Part shown: one piece after another, positions 48,880-57,942 of the stretch
Position numbering within the stretch: position 1 is the stretch's first letter
Layout: every line of letters begins with the position of its first letter
NCBI RefSeq assembly: GCF_004011825.1
Contig: NZ_RKLO01000003.1
Coordinates: forward strand, 124,001 to 188,000
Source: Rhodococcus xishaensis
GTDB taxonomy: Bacteria; Actinomycetota; Actinomycetes; Mycobacteriales; Mycobacteriaceae
Length of the DNA stretch: 64,000 bases
Direction: 5' to 3'
Notes under the pieces: model-generated
Databases searched by the model: none
What the model was told of the DNA's origin: nothing
The model's input: the letters and a program-made list of their open reading frames with translations, nothing else
Made by a program: the position numbers and the translations under genes

Positions 48880-49410
48880 ATGCCGTCAATTGGCGCCTCG
48901 CTTTCTTGGATCGTGGCGTCCGCTGTTGTCGCGCCCCTGATCGCGGGCCTGTTTCCCCGCAAGTTGGTGCCCGGGGTCGTACTGCTTCTACTCGCTGGGA
49001 TCATCATCGGTCCGCACGTCCTCGATATCGCCGGATCGGAAAACCCGGGCCTGCTGGTTGCGTTCGTGCTGCTGATCTTGCTGGTGCGTTCCGGCCCGGT
49101 CTTCATCTCGGCGCGATTCGATCGCGGATCGAATGGCACCGATCCTTCCTTCACCGTTCGAGAACGCACCCAGTTGGCCTTGTATGCGGGAACGGGGTTG
49201 CCGGTAATCGTGGCTGTCGCGGGAGTGGCGGTCGGTGCGGGAACTATGACGACCGCGCACGCCTCCGCCCTCGTGGCGGCAGGGGCGATCACGGTTCTCC
49301 TGTTCCCACTCCGCGCATCGCCGATCGGTTCGGCAGGGAATCGCCTTCTCAATCTGGAATCGGATGCGGTGGAAAGCCATTCCGCCAACAAGGAGAAACC
49401 GAGGAGCTGA
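48880..49410 (+). CDS. Internally deleted cation:proton antiporter (probably non-functional)
   Basis: The 176-residue protein joins the first 55-60 residues of a CPA2-type antiporter (VAPLIAGLFPRKLVPGVV, AGIIIGPHVLDIAG) to its last 105 (SFTVRERTQLALYAGTG, VAVAGVAVGAGTM, ALVAAGAITVLLFPLRA). The junction is near residues 57-70 (LLVAFVLLILLVRSG). Full-length relatives have about 400-430 residues, so about 230 residues with most membrane helices and the transport core are missing, yet the frame is intact. It could be a deletion pseudogene or a short membrane protein. The DHA2 pump follows 3 bases later with its own Shine-Dalgarno. Confidence 0.75.
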   Translation: MPSIGASLSWIVASAVVAPLIAGLFPRKLVPGVVLLLLAGIIIGPHVLDIAGSENPGLLVAFVLLILLVRSGPVFISARFDRGSNGTDPSFTVRERTQLALYAGTGLPVIVAVAGVAVGAGTMTTAHASALVAAGAITVLLFPLRASPIGSAGNRLLNLESDAVESHSANKEKPRS

Positions 49411-49413
49411 CAC

Positions 49414-50970
49414 GTGACCCGAACCGACCCCACTCGAGCGCCGGCCAGGGCAGTGGTGGTCCTGGCGACTCTCATTCTCGTCGCAGCCGTCGCCAACCTG
49501 AACCTTGCGGTCGCGAACGTCGCGCTGCCCGACATCGGCCGAGCATTCGACGCGAGTCAGACGCAGCTCAACCTCGTCGCTGTGGGGTACTCGCTGGGGC
49601 TCGCGGCATCCGTCCTCTATTTGGGTGCCCTGGGCGACCGCTACGGTCGCAAGCAAATGCTGGTGTTCGGCATGGCGCTGTCGCTACCGGCGTCGGCGAT
49701 CGCGGGTTTCGCGGGTACCGTCGAAATCCTCTTCCTCGGGCGCGTTCTCGGCGGGGTCGCAGCAGGATTGGCCTTCCCGACGACGTTGGCGCTCATTACC
49801 GCGCTGTGGTCGGGGCCGCCTCGTACTAAGGCGATCGCCCTGTGGTCGGCACTGGGCGGGGCGATCTCCGCACTCGGACCGATCGTCTCGGGTGCGCTGC
49901 TCGAGCAGTTCCCATGGGGTTCGGTCTTCCTCGTGACCCTTCCCCTCGCCGCCCTTGCGCTCGTATGTGCCCTCGTCTGGGTGCCCGCCCACGTCAACGA
50001 GACGTCAGATCCCGTCGACAACCTGGGCGGCATCATCTCGGTGATCTTCATCGCCGCCCTCGTTCTGGCGATCAATTTCGCACCCGTGGACGGTGCCGGG
50101 GCTACCGCCATCGGGCTGGGCGTAATTGCGCTGGCTGCGGGCGCAGCGTTTTTTCTGCGGCAACGCCGGGCGAAGCACCCACTGTTCGACCTACACGTCG
50201 CCTCCCGTCCGACGTTCTGGGTGGCCGCGGTTGCCGGTTTGGTGGTGTTCGGCTCGCTCATGGGCGCCATGTTCATCGGGCAGCAGTTCCTCCAGAACGT
50301 ACTCGGCTATTCGACACTCGCGGCTGGGTCGGCGATCATCCCGGCTGCCGTAGCGATGATCTTCGTCGCGCCCCGGTCAGCGACACTCGTCGAGTCGCAC
50401 GGTTCCCGGTTCACCCTGTTGCTCGGGTACCTGTTCGTCGTCCTCGGATTGCTGGTCGCGTTGCTTTGGTGGAAGGAGAATTCGAGCTACCTCGAGGTCG
50501 CTGCGGCCTACACCTTGGTCGGCATCGGCGTGGGGTTCGCGGGGACTCCGGCGTCACGCTCGCTCACCGGTTCGGTGCCCGTGTCGCGGGTGGGTATGGC
50601 GTCCGGTACGTCCGACCTACAGCGCGACCTCGGTGGTGCGATCATGCAATCGATCCTCGGCGCGGTGCTCACCGCCGGCTACGCCAAGTCGTTGTCGGCG
50701 GCGATTGCCGCTTCGCCGGAGGCGAGTCAGACAACACCGGAAACTCAAGCCGCGCTGACGAAGTCGTTCTCGAGCGCGGTTGTGCTCGCGGAACGTTATC
50801 CGCAGTACGCCGACCAGATCATTGCTGCTGCACGTACTGCTTTTCTCGCCGGTGACAACCGCGCATACCTTGCCGCGATCCTGGTGGTGTGTGCGGGAGC
50901 GACGTTGGTGTTCTTCTGCTTCCCGCATCGCGACGAGGAGAAGCGGATGTTGGCCGAATACGCAAAGTGA
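49414..50970 (+). CDS. MFS drug exporter, DHA2 (EmrB/QacA) type, 14 helices
   Basis: The 518-residue transporter has about 14 membrane segments, the loop motif LGALGDRYGRKQML (about 69-82), and motif C-like GAISALGPIVSGALLE in helix 5, both typical of DHA2 drug:proton antiporters. It probably exports cationic or lipophilic compounds. The GTG start follows GAGGAG with 7-base spacing. It sits 3 bases after the shortened antiporter gene and may be co-transcribed with it. A C-terminal cytoplasmic tail (HRDEEKRMLAEYAK) follows the last helix. Confidence 0.92.
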   Translation: MTRTDPTRAPARAVVVLATLILVAAVANLNLAVANVALPDIGRAFDASQTQLNLVAVGYSLGLAASVLYLGALGDRYGRKQMLVFGMALSLPASAIAGFAGTVEILFLGRVLGGVAAGLAFPTTLALITALWSGPPRTKAIALWSALGGAISALGPIVSGALLEQFPWGSVFLVTLPLAALALVCALVWVPAHVNETSDPVDNLGGIISVIFIAALVLAINFAPVDGAGATAIGLGVIALAAGAAFFLRQRRAKHPLFDLHVASRPTFWVAAVAGLVVFGSLMGAMFIGQQFLQNVLGYSTLAAGSAIIPAAVAMIFVAPRSATLVESHGSRFTLLLGYLFVVLGLLVALLWWKENSSYLEVAAAYTLVGIGVGFAGTPASRSLTGSVPVSRVGMASGTSDLQRDLGGAIMQSILGAVLTAGYAKSLSAAIAASPEASQTTPETQAALTKSFSSAVVLAERYPQYADQIIAAARTAFLAGDNRAYLAAILVVCAGATLVFFCFPHRDEEKRMLAEYAK

Positions 50971-51044
50971 TGGGCGGATGCGCCTTGTGGCGCCTGACGT
51001 ACCGAGGCGGATCGACCCAAACACCATGGAGTAATTTTTCAAGA

Positions 51045-52262
51045 ATGGCACCTTCCGTGATCAAGACGAATCGACGACGAACTCTGGCCGCGGTCGCAAC
51101 CGCGTTGCTGCTGGTTCTCGGGGCGGCGTGCTCGGGCGGCTCGTCATCGACGGACGGCTCCGCAACCGCCACCGAGGTGCAAACGAGCCTTGACGCGGGA
51201 ACACAGCTTGACTCCGCTATGGCCGACCGCATCGACGCGGCTATCGAGAACACGATGACGACAGCATCGATTCCCGGCGCGATCGTTGGCGTCTGGGGAC
51301 CGGACGGCAACTACGTACGGGCGTTGGGAGTAGCCGACAAGACGTTGAGCACTCCGATGAAGACCGATTTCTACAGCAGAATCGGAAGTGTCACCAAAAC
51401 ATTTGTCGTAACCGGGGTTCTACAGCTTGTCGACGAGGGGCTTGTCGCTCTCGACGATCCCATCTCGATGTACGTCGAGGGCGTGCCGTCAGGCGATGAG
51501 ATCACCCTGCGGCAGCTTGCCGGGATGCAAAGTGGGCTCCCCAATTACACAGCGAATGCGGAGTTCCAAAACGCGCTGTTCAAGGATCCGCATGCAGCCT
51601 TCACTCCGCAGCAACTCCTTGATTACGCTTTCGCCGAGCCCGCGGCTTTTCCGCCTGGACAGGGATTGCAGTATTCCAATACGAACACGATTCTTCTCGG
51701 GCTTGTCGTCGAGAAGGTCAGTGGGATGTCGTTGCCAGAGTATCTGAGTCAGAAGATCACCCAACCGATGAACATGGACCACACGAGTCTGCCTGTCACC
51801 AATGCGTTTCCGGAACCACATCCGACTGGCTACACCCACCAGACCGCTGACGGCGAGGAAGCGGTATCTACGGACTGGAATCCGTCATGGGGAGGGGCGG
51901 CGGGAGCGATGATTTCGACCCTCGACGACCTTCGCATCTGGACTCCTGCCCTGGCTACCGGAGCGTTGCTGCAGCCGGAGACTCAGGCGCAGCGGCTCGA
52001 GATGGTGGCTGTGGAGGGTGCGCCGTCCGAGATCAGCTACGGGCTGGGGATCTTCGACGTCGGGGGCTGGCTCGGGCACAACGGCAGCATCCCCGGCTAC
52101 CAGACCGTATCTATGTATCTCCCGGAGAGGGAGACGACTCTCGTGATCATGGTCAACAGCGACATCCCCTACGAGGGAAACGATCCCAGCGCGATGCTCG
52201 CCCAGGCGATCACGGAGATCATCTCGCCGGACAACGTCTTCCGTCTCGGTGCCGGCGCGTAG
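51045..52262 (+). CDS. Lipoprotein serine hydrolase, beta-lactamase/D-aminopeptidase fold
   Basis: The 405-residue lipoprotein has lipobox LGAAC (Cys29), a Ser/Thr-rich linker, and a class C beta-lactamase-like domain with SxxK in GSVTK (Ser115, Lys118), YSN in LQYSNTN and the third motif HNG in GHNGSIPGYQ. Such proteins hydrolyse D-amino-acid peptides, esters or cell-wall fragments; true beta-lactamase activity cannot be assumed. I chose ATG 51045 because it gives a signal peptide; the only purine-rich site (GGAG) is about 13 bases away. The upstream T-run is unusually AT-rich for the window. Confidence 0.9.
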   Translation: MAPSVIKTNRRRTLAAVATALLLVLGAACSGGSSSTDGSATATEVQTSLDAGTQLDSAMADRIDAAIENTMTTASIPGAIVGVWGPDGNYVRALGVADKTLSTPMKTDFYSRIGSVTKTFVVTGVLQLVDEGLVALDDPISMYVEGVPSGDEITLRQLAGMQSGLPNYTANAEFQNALFKDPHAAFTPQQLLDYAFAEPAAFPPGQGLQYSNTNTILLGLVVEKVSGMSLPEYLSQKITQPMNMDHTSLPVTNAFPEPHPTGYTHQTADGEEAVSTDWNPSWGGAAGAMISTLDDLRIWTPALATGALLQPETQAQRLEMVAVEGAPSEISYGLGIFDVGGWLGHNGSIPGYQTVSMYLPERETTLVIMVNSDIPYEGNDPSAMLAQAITEIISPDNVFRLGAGA

Positions 52263-52330
52263 GAGGCGGACTCGTCCGTGTCGCGGACTCCCTCACCGGG
52301 CCCCGTGAGCTAACCGACTGACATGAAACG

Positions 52331-52468
52331 CTAAACGAGCCAGGCGGCCAGCCACGGCAGGTCGGCGTCGTCAGCGTCGTCAGCGTCGTCGGCCCGGGCG
52401 GCCGCACGGGTCAGGGCGACAGGCGACACGTCCAATCCGGTGACATTCCACAGCCCCCGGGTTCTTGC
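52331..52468 (-). pseudogene. Inverted fragment of a methyltransferase gene
   Basis: On the minus strand, a frame ending with TAG at 52333-52331 encodes RGLWNVTGLDVSPVALTRA, then AARADDADDADDADLPW and a short tail. RGWDVTGLDVSPVALARA occurs in the neighbouring plus-strand methyltransferase (52522-53178). The DNA matches 52723-52782 in inverted orientation at about 85 percent over 59 bases, mostly with third-position changes. No other part of a methyltransferase remains. The DDADDADDAD stretch comes from an imperfect 9-base repeat, CGTCGTCAG. Confidence 0.65.
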
Positions 52469-52521
52469 CGTTTCGGCAATAGGACTATCGGATTATCGGG
52501 CTGGTCACTCAAAGTGGTGCC

Positions 52522-53178
52522 ATGACGCACGATCATGCACTGGACGCGACCGATCTCTGCACCCAGGAGTTCTGGGACGCGCGCTACGACTCGACTGCCG
52601 CGGTGTGGAGCGGGAACCCCAATCCGCACCTCGTGGAACAGGTGACCGATGTCGCACCCGGAAACGCCCTCGACGTCGGCTGCGGAGAGGGTGCCGATGC
52701 TATCTGGCTGGCCTCCCGCGGGTGGGATGTCACCGGGCTGGACGTGTCGCCGGTCGCGTTGGCCCGTGCAGCCGCGCGGGCCCTGGAGGCGGGCTCCGAG
52801 ATCGCGGACCGTACGTCGTGGAAACAGGCCGACCTCCGAACCTGGGAGCCCCCCGCCAACCGGTTCGATCTCGTGTCGGCACACTTCATTCATGTGCCCG
52901 CTTCAGACCGCCGAGTGCTACACCGTCGAATGGCAGCGGCCGTGCGGCCCGGCGGGCGACTCCTAATCGTGGGTCACCATCCGTCCGACTTGCAAACCTC
53001 CGTCGGCAGATTCGATTTCCCAGACCTACTGTTCACGGCGGATCAGGTTGCTGCCGAGCTAGATCCGGACGACTGGGAAATCGTCATGTGCGCGGAACCG
53101 GCGCGCGAGGCGCTCAATCCCGAAGGGAAGCCGGCCACAATCCGTGACACAGTGGTGCACGCCATTCGTCGGCGCTGA
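52522..53178 (+). CDS. Class I SAM-dependent methyltransferase
   Basis: The 218-residue enzyme has motif I ALDVGCGEGADAIWLASRG (about 51-69), motif II VTGLDVSPVALARA, an acidic ADLRTWEPP motif, and LLIVGHHPS near the final strands. The N-terminus FWDARYDSTAAVWSGNPNP is seen in small-molecule methyltransferases such as thiopurine- or tellurite-type. The acceptor is unknown. ATG 52522 has no strong Shine-Dalgarno. An inverted fragment of a related gene lies just upstream. Confidence 0.88.
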   Translation: MTHDHALDATDLCTQEFWDARYDSTAAVWSGNPNPHLVEQVTDVAPGNALDVGCGEGADAIWLASRGWDVTGLDVSPVALARAAARALEAGSEIADRTSWKQADLRTWEPPANRFDLVSAHFIHVPASDRRVLHRRMAAAVRPGGRLLIVGHHPSDLQTSVGRFDFPDLLFTADQVAAELDPDDWEIVMCAEPAREALNPEGKPATIRDTVVHAIRRR

Positions 53179-53356
53179 CGACCACCTGCTTCGGTACGGC
53201 TGCCTGGCTCGGTACGCCCGCAAGCCGGCCAGCTTGTGGGGACTGGTGAAGAGTCTGCGATGCACACGAGCCTGATTCCTGAACGCCCGCCTCGAGACGA
53301 TCCAAGGAAGCTTCACATCTCACCCCGAGATCGGCAGCAGGGGAACCCCGTAGATA

Positions 53357-53396
53357 GCTATGGCTCGTTCAGGTTTCGATCGGAACGAGCCATGGC
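53357..53396 (-). terminator. Hairpin after the RNHCP genes
   Basis: ATGGCTCGTTC (53360-53370) pairs with GAACGAGCCAT (53383-53393), extended outward by three further pairs, with a 12-base loop. It lies 34 bases beyond the stop of the second RNHCP gene on the minus strand, so it is a likely transcription terminator; there is no T-run. Confidence 0.6.
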
Positions 53397-53429
53397 ACCT
53401 ACTCCCTCTGCACCAGGCAGGGTTATCGG

Positions 53430-53861
53430 TCACAACACGATCAGCATCCGATGGGCGATGTTGTTGTCTCGCAGCGGCCTTAGTGCCAACCGCGCTAGCA
53501 CCAATGCGTTGTCGTCCCCAGCGATGCGGTTGGAGCTGAGCTCCCCGCAGGACAAGCACTGGTGGATGATCGTCCATTCACCAGCGTCCCGGACCGAAAT
53601 TCCCAGCGCCTCCATGCGGCCACGGCAAGTGGCTGCGCGGTCGCCCGGGACGCGGCGGTCAACATGCAGACTGGTCAGGCAGTTCGGACAGTGATTGCGG
53701 TGCGCGGTGCCTGGCGCGTCCAGGGACACGTCAAGCCGGCAGCCGACGCATCGGAAGTCGTTTGCTCGGTGCCCACCCTGACCATGCAGGACATCCTTGT
53801 GCCGCTGCGGCCGCCGGTTGGCCTTCATTCGGACGTGTGAATTCTTGTTGCGTTTCGACAC
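53430..53861 (-). CDS. RNHCP-domain zinc-finger protein, second of a pair
   Basis: The 143-residue protein has a basic N-terminus (MSKRNKNSHVRMKANRRPQR), then CVGC, the family-defining HRNHCPNCLTSLHVD, an Arg-Cys pair in ATCRGRM, and HQCLSCGELSSNRIAGDDNA, all pairs that could bind zinc. The RNHCP family is widespread and its function is not established. The GTG start is secured by AAGGAGGTGA, a perfect anti-16S match, 4 bases upstream. It lies 23 bases after the related gene at 53885-54265, so the two are an operon and probably a duplication. Translation signals this strong suggest high expression. Confidence 0.88.
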   Translation of the reverse strand: MSKRNKNSHVRMKANRRPQRHKDVLHGQGGHRANDFRCVGCRLDVSLDAPGTAHRNHCPNCLTSLHVDRRVPGDRAATCRGRMEALGISVRDAGEWTIIHQCLSCGELSSNRIAGDDNALVLARLALRPLRDNNIAHRMLIVL

Positions 53862-53884
53862 GAGGTCACCTCCTTCCTGGCTAT

Positions 53885-54265
53885 TCAGAGGTCGCTGAAG
53901 GATTCGAGCGGAAACGGTGGCTGTGCCAAGGGCCGCACCGCCGTACGCATCAAGATGAGCTGATTGTCATCGGCACAAACGTGGTTCGAGGTCAGTTCAT
54001 CGCAACGCATACATCGATGGATCACCATCCACGCACCGGTGCGATCCATGGCGATGGCGATGGGTGGCATTCGGCCGTGGCAGTCGCTGCCGCCACCCTC
54101 GACGTGGTCGAGAACATGCTGGGAGTACAGGCATGAAGGACAGTGGTTTCGTCGGACGCCATCTCTGGTGACCGTGGACACGGCCAGCCCGCACCATGTG
54201 CAGGTGAACGTACCGATCTTCAGGGCGTTGCTAGGTGTGCTCGAATGAGACTTGTTGCTGGACAC
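53885..54265 (-). CDS. RNHCP-domain zinc-finger protein, first of a pair
   Basis: The 126-residue paralogue has CTWCGL, RRNHCPSCLYSQHVLDHVE, the CHGRM segment, and HRCMRCDELTSNHVCADDNQL in the same order as the downstream protein but with a shorter N-terminus. The Cys and His pairs suggest two zinc sites. The GTG start follows AAGGAG with an 8-base spacer. Divergence between the copies is considerable, so the duplication is old. The role is unknown; nucleic-acid or ribosome association is speculation from the basic, Cys-rich character. Confidence 0.87.
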   Translation of the reverse strand: MSSNKSHSSTPSNALKIGTFTCTWCGLAVSTVTRDGVRRNHCPSCLYSQHVLDHVEGGGSDCHGRMPPIAIAMDRTGAWMVIHRCMRCDELTSNHVCADDNQLILMRTAVRPLAQPPFPLESFSDL

Positions 54266-54943
54266 CCGATGTGCTCCTTGCTACGAGGTCTGCGATGACA
54301 GCAAGAGCGGGCCGAGTGGCCTCGCCGAATTGGCCCACCCCGTAGGCCACAAGAAGACGGCCGATCCAAGGGTGTGGCTGAATCAAGGCACCGGCTACAG
54401 CACGTCCTGGCACCGTCCCCATCGAGGACAGTGTCGTGTTTCCAACGGCTGATTAGGCGATGCAGCGAGGCGCACTCGGCGCGGGCTGGGGCATAAAGCT
54501 CATTTCTTGGGCGCGGCAGGCCCGGACGAGGTCTTCAGTGGCTGCGCGAACCTATCAACAGGCTTGTCGTGCTGCAAGCAAATATTGTCTTCATCGGGAA
54601 GTGTGCGCCGTGCAGTGGACGACGTCGACCATGAGTACTCCACCCTCACGATCGAAAGACGGTGCGTCACGATCGGCGGGAAGCCGATGATCGACACCCG
54701 AAGCCCGAGGCCGGCGCCTGTCCACGTACGCCGATTGGACGACAAGAAAACCTTCTGGGGTGCGGCGCTCTTCAACGCCGGCGAGGAAAGTACCTCGGAT
54801 CTCGACAAGGCCGAGTTGCCTGGCTCGACAGGAACCGGTGCAATGCGTCGCCAAGGACCCTGCCCAGGGACGACCCGGCCCACACCCCCGGAATGACAGG
54901 GATCACAATGTGGACGACCCCGTCGCCTGGAAAGGAACCAGCC
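54266..54943. other. Long intergenic stretch upstream of TrpB2
   Basis: These 678 bases hold only overlapping short frames. One plus-strand frame (54507-54896) encodes a 129-residue product with no recognisable family, and no Shine-Dalgarno precedes it, so I do not call it. The right end carries AAAGGAACC before the trpB2 GTG. The left end must contain the RNHCP promoter on the minus strand. I see no Trp-rich leader peptide or T-box. Confidence 0.4.
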
Positions 54944-56227
54944 GTGTCTGATACGACACCCATCCCCACCCACTGGTACAACATCGTCGCGGACCTGCCG
55001 GTCGCCCCGCCGCCTCACCTGCACCCGGGCACACGGGAACCCGTCACGGCCGAGGACCTGGCTCCACTCTTCCCGAGCGCCCTCATCGAGCAGGAAGTCA
55101 CCACCGAGCAGTACGTCGAGATCCCCGAGCCCATCCGCGAGGCGTACCGGACGTGGCGTCCCGCTCCGCTGATCCGTGCGCGTGAGTTCGAGAAGGCCCT
55201 CGACACCCCGGCACGGATCTACGTCAAATACGAGGGTGTCAGCCCGGTCGGCAGCCACAAGACCAACACCGCGGTCGCGCAGGCGTACTACAACGCCGAG
55301 GACGGCGTAAAGAAGATCACCACCGAGACCGGCGCCGGCCAGTGGGGCAGCGCACTGTCGTTCGCGTGCGCCAAGTTCGCTATCGCGCTCGAAGTGTGGC
55401 AGGTGCGCGCGTCATACGAGTCGAAGCCGTATCGCCGACACCTGATGGAAACCTACGGCGGCACCGTACGGCCGAGCCCGTCCGAGCTGACCGAGTCGGG
55501 CCGCAAGATGCTGGCCGAGTTCCCCGACACCCCAGGATCGCTGGGCATGGCGGTCACAGAGGCCGTCGAGGTCGCCGCGAACGATCCCGACGCACGGTAC
55601 GCGCTGGGCAGCGTCCTCAACCATGTGGTGTTGCACCAGACCGTGATCGGTCTCGAGGCCGTCGAGCAGTTACGGGCCACCGGCGAGACCGATGCCGACG
55701 TCGTGTTCGGTTGCGCCGGTGGTGGCTCCAACCTCGCCGGCCTGGCTTTCCCGTTCATCCGAGAGGTGCTGCACGGCAGGGCGCAGACCCGGATCGTGGC
55801 CGCCGAACCGGCCGCGTGCCCGTCGATCACCCAGGGCGAGTACCGCTACGACCACGGTGACGTCGCCGGCCTGACGCCGCTACTGAAGATGCACACGCTC
55901 GGCCAGGAGTTCGTGCCGGATCCGATCCATGCCGGCGGCTTGCGCTACCACGGCATGGCGCCGCTGCTCAGCCACACCGTCGACCTCGGCTACGTCACGG
56001 GCCAAGCCATCGACCAGACCGACTCCTTCGCCGCAGGTGTGCTGTTCGCGCGCACGCAGGGCATCGTCCCCGCGCCGGAGTCGGCGCACGCGATCGCCGC
56101 GGCCGCCGAGTACGCCCGCGAGCTGACCGAGCCCGAGGTCCTCGTGATCGGCCTTTCCGGCCACGGGATGCTCGACCTCCCCGCCTACCAGGCGCACATC
56201 GACGGGGCCCTGATCTCGACGACCTAG
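54944..56227 (+). CDS. trpB2: TrpB2-type tryptophan synthase beta-like enzyme
   Basis: The 427-residue PLP enzyme has the TrpB2 pattern: [30 protein letters not shown] with PLP Lys106, [14 protein letters not shown] with the catalytic Glu, and phosphate loop [11 protein letters not shown]. TrpB2 makes tryptophan from serine and free indole (EC 4.2.1.122) and does not need TrpA in the same way as TrpB1. No trpA or other trp gene is adjacent, as usual for TrpB2, so it probably salvages indole. I chose GTG 54944 after AAAGGAACC; the open frame extends further upstream without a supported start. Confidence 0.92.
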   Translation: MSDTTPIPTHWYNIVADLPVAPPPHLHPGTREPVTAEDLAPLFPSALIEQEVTTEQYVEIPEPIREAYRTWRPAPLIRAREFEKALDTPARIYVKYEGVSPVGSHKTNTAVAQAYYNAEDGVKKITTETGAGQWGSALSFACAKFAIALEVWQVRASYESKPYRRHLMETYGGTVRPSPSELTESGRKMLAEFPDTPGSLGMAVTEAVEVAANDPDARYALGSVLNHVVLHQTVIGLEAVEQLRATGETDADVVFGCAGGGSNLAGLAFPFIREVLHGRAQTRIVAAEPAACPSITQGEYRYDHGDVAGLTPLLKMHTLGQEFVPDPIHAGGLRYHGMAPLLSHTVDLGYVTGQAIDQTDSFAAGVLFARTQGIVPAPESAHAIAAAAEYARELTEPEVLVIGLSGHGMLDLPAYQAHIDGALISTT

Positions 56228-56286
56228 CTGCCTCGACAACCTAGCTGCGCAGAGGCTCCGCCGCGGCAACCACTCGATCGGGTGAT

Positions 56287-56309
56287 CCCGGCACTCGTCC
56301 GGTGCCGGG
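56287..56309 (+). terminator. Hairpin after trpB2
   Basis: CCCGGCAC and GTGCCGGG form a perfect 8-bp stem with a 7-base loop, about 60 bases after the trpB2 stop and 45 bases before the next start. It is a likely terminator, without a T-run. Confidence 0.55.
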
Positions 56310-56354
56310 TGCTCGGGCGTATCGTCGGAGTAGAGAGCGAAACGGAGCACGCGC

Positions 56355-56999
56355 ATGCACTATGCGACGCGCGAGAGAGCAGGTCGCACGCTGGCCAAGT
56401 CGCTGAGCCACCTTCGCGGGTCCGACCCCGTGGTGCTCGGACTTCCCCGCGGCGGCGTCCCGGTCGCATTCGAGGTCGCGAAGGCACTCGACGCGCCTCT
56501 CGACGTCATCCTCGTTCGCAAGCTCGGCGTGCCATGGCAACCCGAACTGGCGATGGGGGCGATCGGTGAGGGCGACGTCGAGGTGTTGAACGAGGACGTT
56601 GTACGCCACGCGAACCTGCCGCGTGAGGCGGTGGACGAGGTTCGCACAAAGGAACGACAGGAACTGAAACGGCGGGCCGAGGCGCTGCGCGGACGCCATC
56701 CGCACGCGCCATTGGCCGGCCGAACCGCCATTCTCGTCGACGATGGGATGGCGACCGGGGCGACAGCCGCGGTCGCCTGCCAGGTCGCGCGGGCGGCGGG
56801 CGCGAGTCGTGTCGTGGTCGCGGTACCCGTGGCGTCCCCGGAGGCCATGTCCCGCATGAGGGTGTGTGCCGACGAGGTCGTTTGCCCATTCGTTCCGGCG
56901 GACCTCGGCGGCGTCGGTGGCGCGTACATCGACTTCCATCAACTCGACGACGTCGAGGTGACAGACTTGCTCGCACGCTCCCACGAAAAAAGTACGTGA
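56355..56999 (+). CDS. Phosphoribosyltransferase-domain protein
   Basis: The 214-residue protein has the type I PRTase PRPP motif AILVDDGMATGATA (about 124-137). An N-terminal core begins with LGLPRGGVPVAFEVAKAL, and a flexible middle region precedes the PRPP loop. Such stand-alone proteins in actinobacteria are often annotated as PRTases of unknown base; nucleobase salvage is possible. ATG 56355 has CGGAG a few bases upstream. The hypothetical gene at 57067 follows 67 bases later. Confidence 0.86.
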   Translation: MHYATRERAGRTLAKSLSHLRGSDPVVLGLPRGGVPVAFEVAKALDAPLDVILVRKLGVPWQPELAMGAIGEGDVEVLNEDVVRHANLPREAVDEVRTKERQELKRRAEALRGRHPHAPLAGRTAILVDDGMATGATAAVACQVARAAGASRVVVAVPVASPEAMSRMRVCADEVVCPFVPADLGGVGGAYIDFHQLDDVEVTDLLARSHEKST

Positions 57000-57066
57000 C
57001 CGAGGAAACACTCCCCATGCCCGCGTCGATATACGGACCAGGGAAGAGCGAAGCCTGGGAGGATCC

Positions 57067-57783
57067 GTGACCGTCTCGGAAAAACAGATTCACAAAGTCG
57101 TCGATGCTTGCCGCACACGCCTCGGCGACCCGGCCGGATGGGTGTCGCCCGACGCGTACCGGCGCAGTCTGGCCCTATGCATCATCGAGTCGGTCCAGGC
57201 TGCCGGGGCCCGGTTCGCCGACGCCGGATCGGTGGTCGACAGGTACCTCGCGTACCGACGAGCCCACGACCCCGGTCCGGTCACTGATGGCGCACGCACC
57301 CTGCTGAGCACGTTCGAACAGGTCGGCAGTGCCGATCAATGGGCCGGCAAGATCGGCAACTACAAGCGCCGCTACTCCGAGTCAGCGGCTCCGCTGCGGG
57401 CTCGCGAGATCCAACGAGCCGCCGAACGCCTCCACGCACTGCACATCGACTCCGTCGCAGATCTGGTCGACGCAACCCATGACTCCCACACCGCGAGCGA
57501 AGTGCGCACCGCATGGCACGAGTCCAGCGGAACTCACGACAACACCACCTGGCTACACCTACTTCTGCTTGCCGGCGCAGCCAACGCCGACGATACGGCC
57601 GCCGTCGAGGAGTTCGTGCGAGAGGCGCTGACCGGATCGTCGGAACCCAGCGCAGCGAGCGCGCCCGCATCGGAAGTTCTCGCTGCAGCGGCCGAGGAGC
57701 TCGGCGTCACACCAGCCGCGCTGGAATACGCGGTGCTGCGGTGGCGATGCACCTGCGACGAACACTTCCTGCCCGTCGCCTGA
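57067..57783 (+). CDS. Unrecognised soluble protein
   Basis: The 238-residue protein is mostly helical, has no signal peptide or membrane segment, and shows KQIHKVVDACRTRLG, SLALCIIESVQAAGARFAD and the C-terminal WRCTCDEHFLPVA. The middle contains ADQWAGKIGNYKRRYS, and residues about 150-230 are Ala/Ser-rich helices. I do not recognise a family; CxC and the following histidine near the end could bind metal, but I make no claim. GTG 57067 is well supported by GGGAGG. It may be co-transcribed with the upstream phosphoribosyltransferase. Confidence 0.65.
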   Translation: MTVSEKQIHKVVDACRTRLGDPAGWVSPDAYRRSLALCIIESVQAAGARFADAGSVVDRYLAYRRAHDPGPVTDGARTLLSTFEQVGSADQWAGKIGNYKRRYSESAAPLRAREIQRAAERLHALHIDSVADLVDATHDSHTASEVRTAWHESSGTHDNTTWLHLLLLAGAANADDTAAVEEFVREALTGSSEPSAASAPASEVLAAAAEELGVTPAALEYAVLRWRCTCDEHFLPVA

Positions 57784-57942
57784 CGGATCGAACCCCTGCG
57801 CAAGAGTTCGTCAGAACTCGCGACGCTGTCGTTTTCACAGGTCGGGACCCGATCGACGCAAATCGGGCGACCAGCTCCGTGCAAAGACTCCTCGAATGTG
57901 ATGCAATGCACATCCAACATGACATTTCTTGGAGGGGTCAAA

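Noticed and set aside
52362-52392. CGTCGTCAG repeat as a regulatory element
   Set aside because: It is a short coding-type repeat (DDA units) within the inverted methyltransferase fragment.
54507-54896. A possible 129-residue protein upstream of trpB2
   Set aside because: No Shine-Dalgarno, no recognisable domain and a composition like non-coding sequence; left as intergenic.
54662-54943. N-terminal extension of the TrpB2 protein
   Set aside because: The extra 94 residues are not conserved in the TrpB2 family and the GTG at 54944 has a suitable ribosome-binding sequence.
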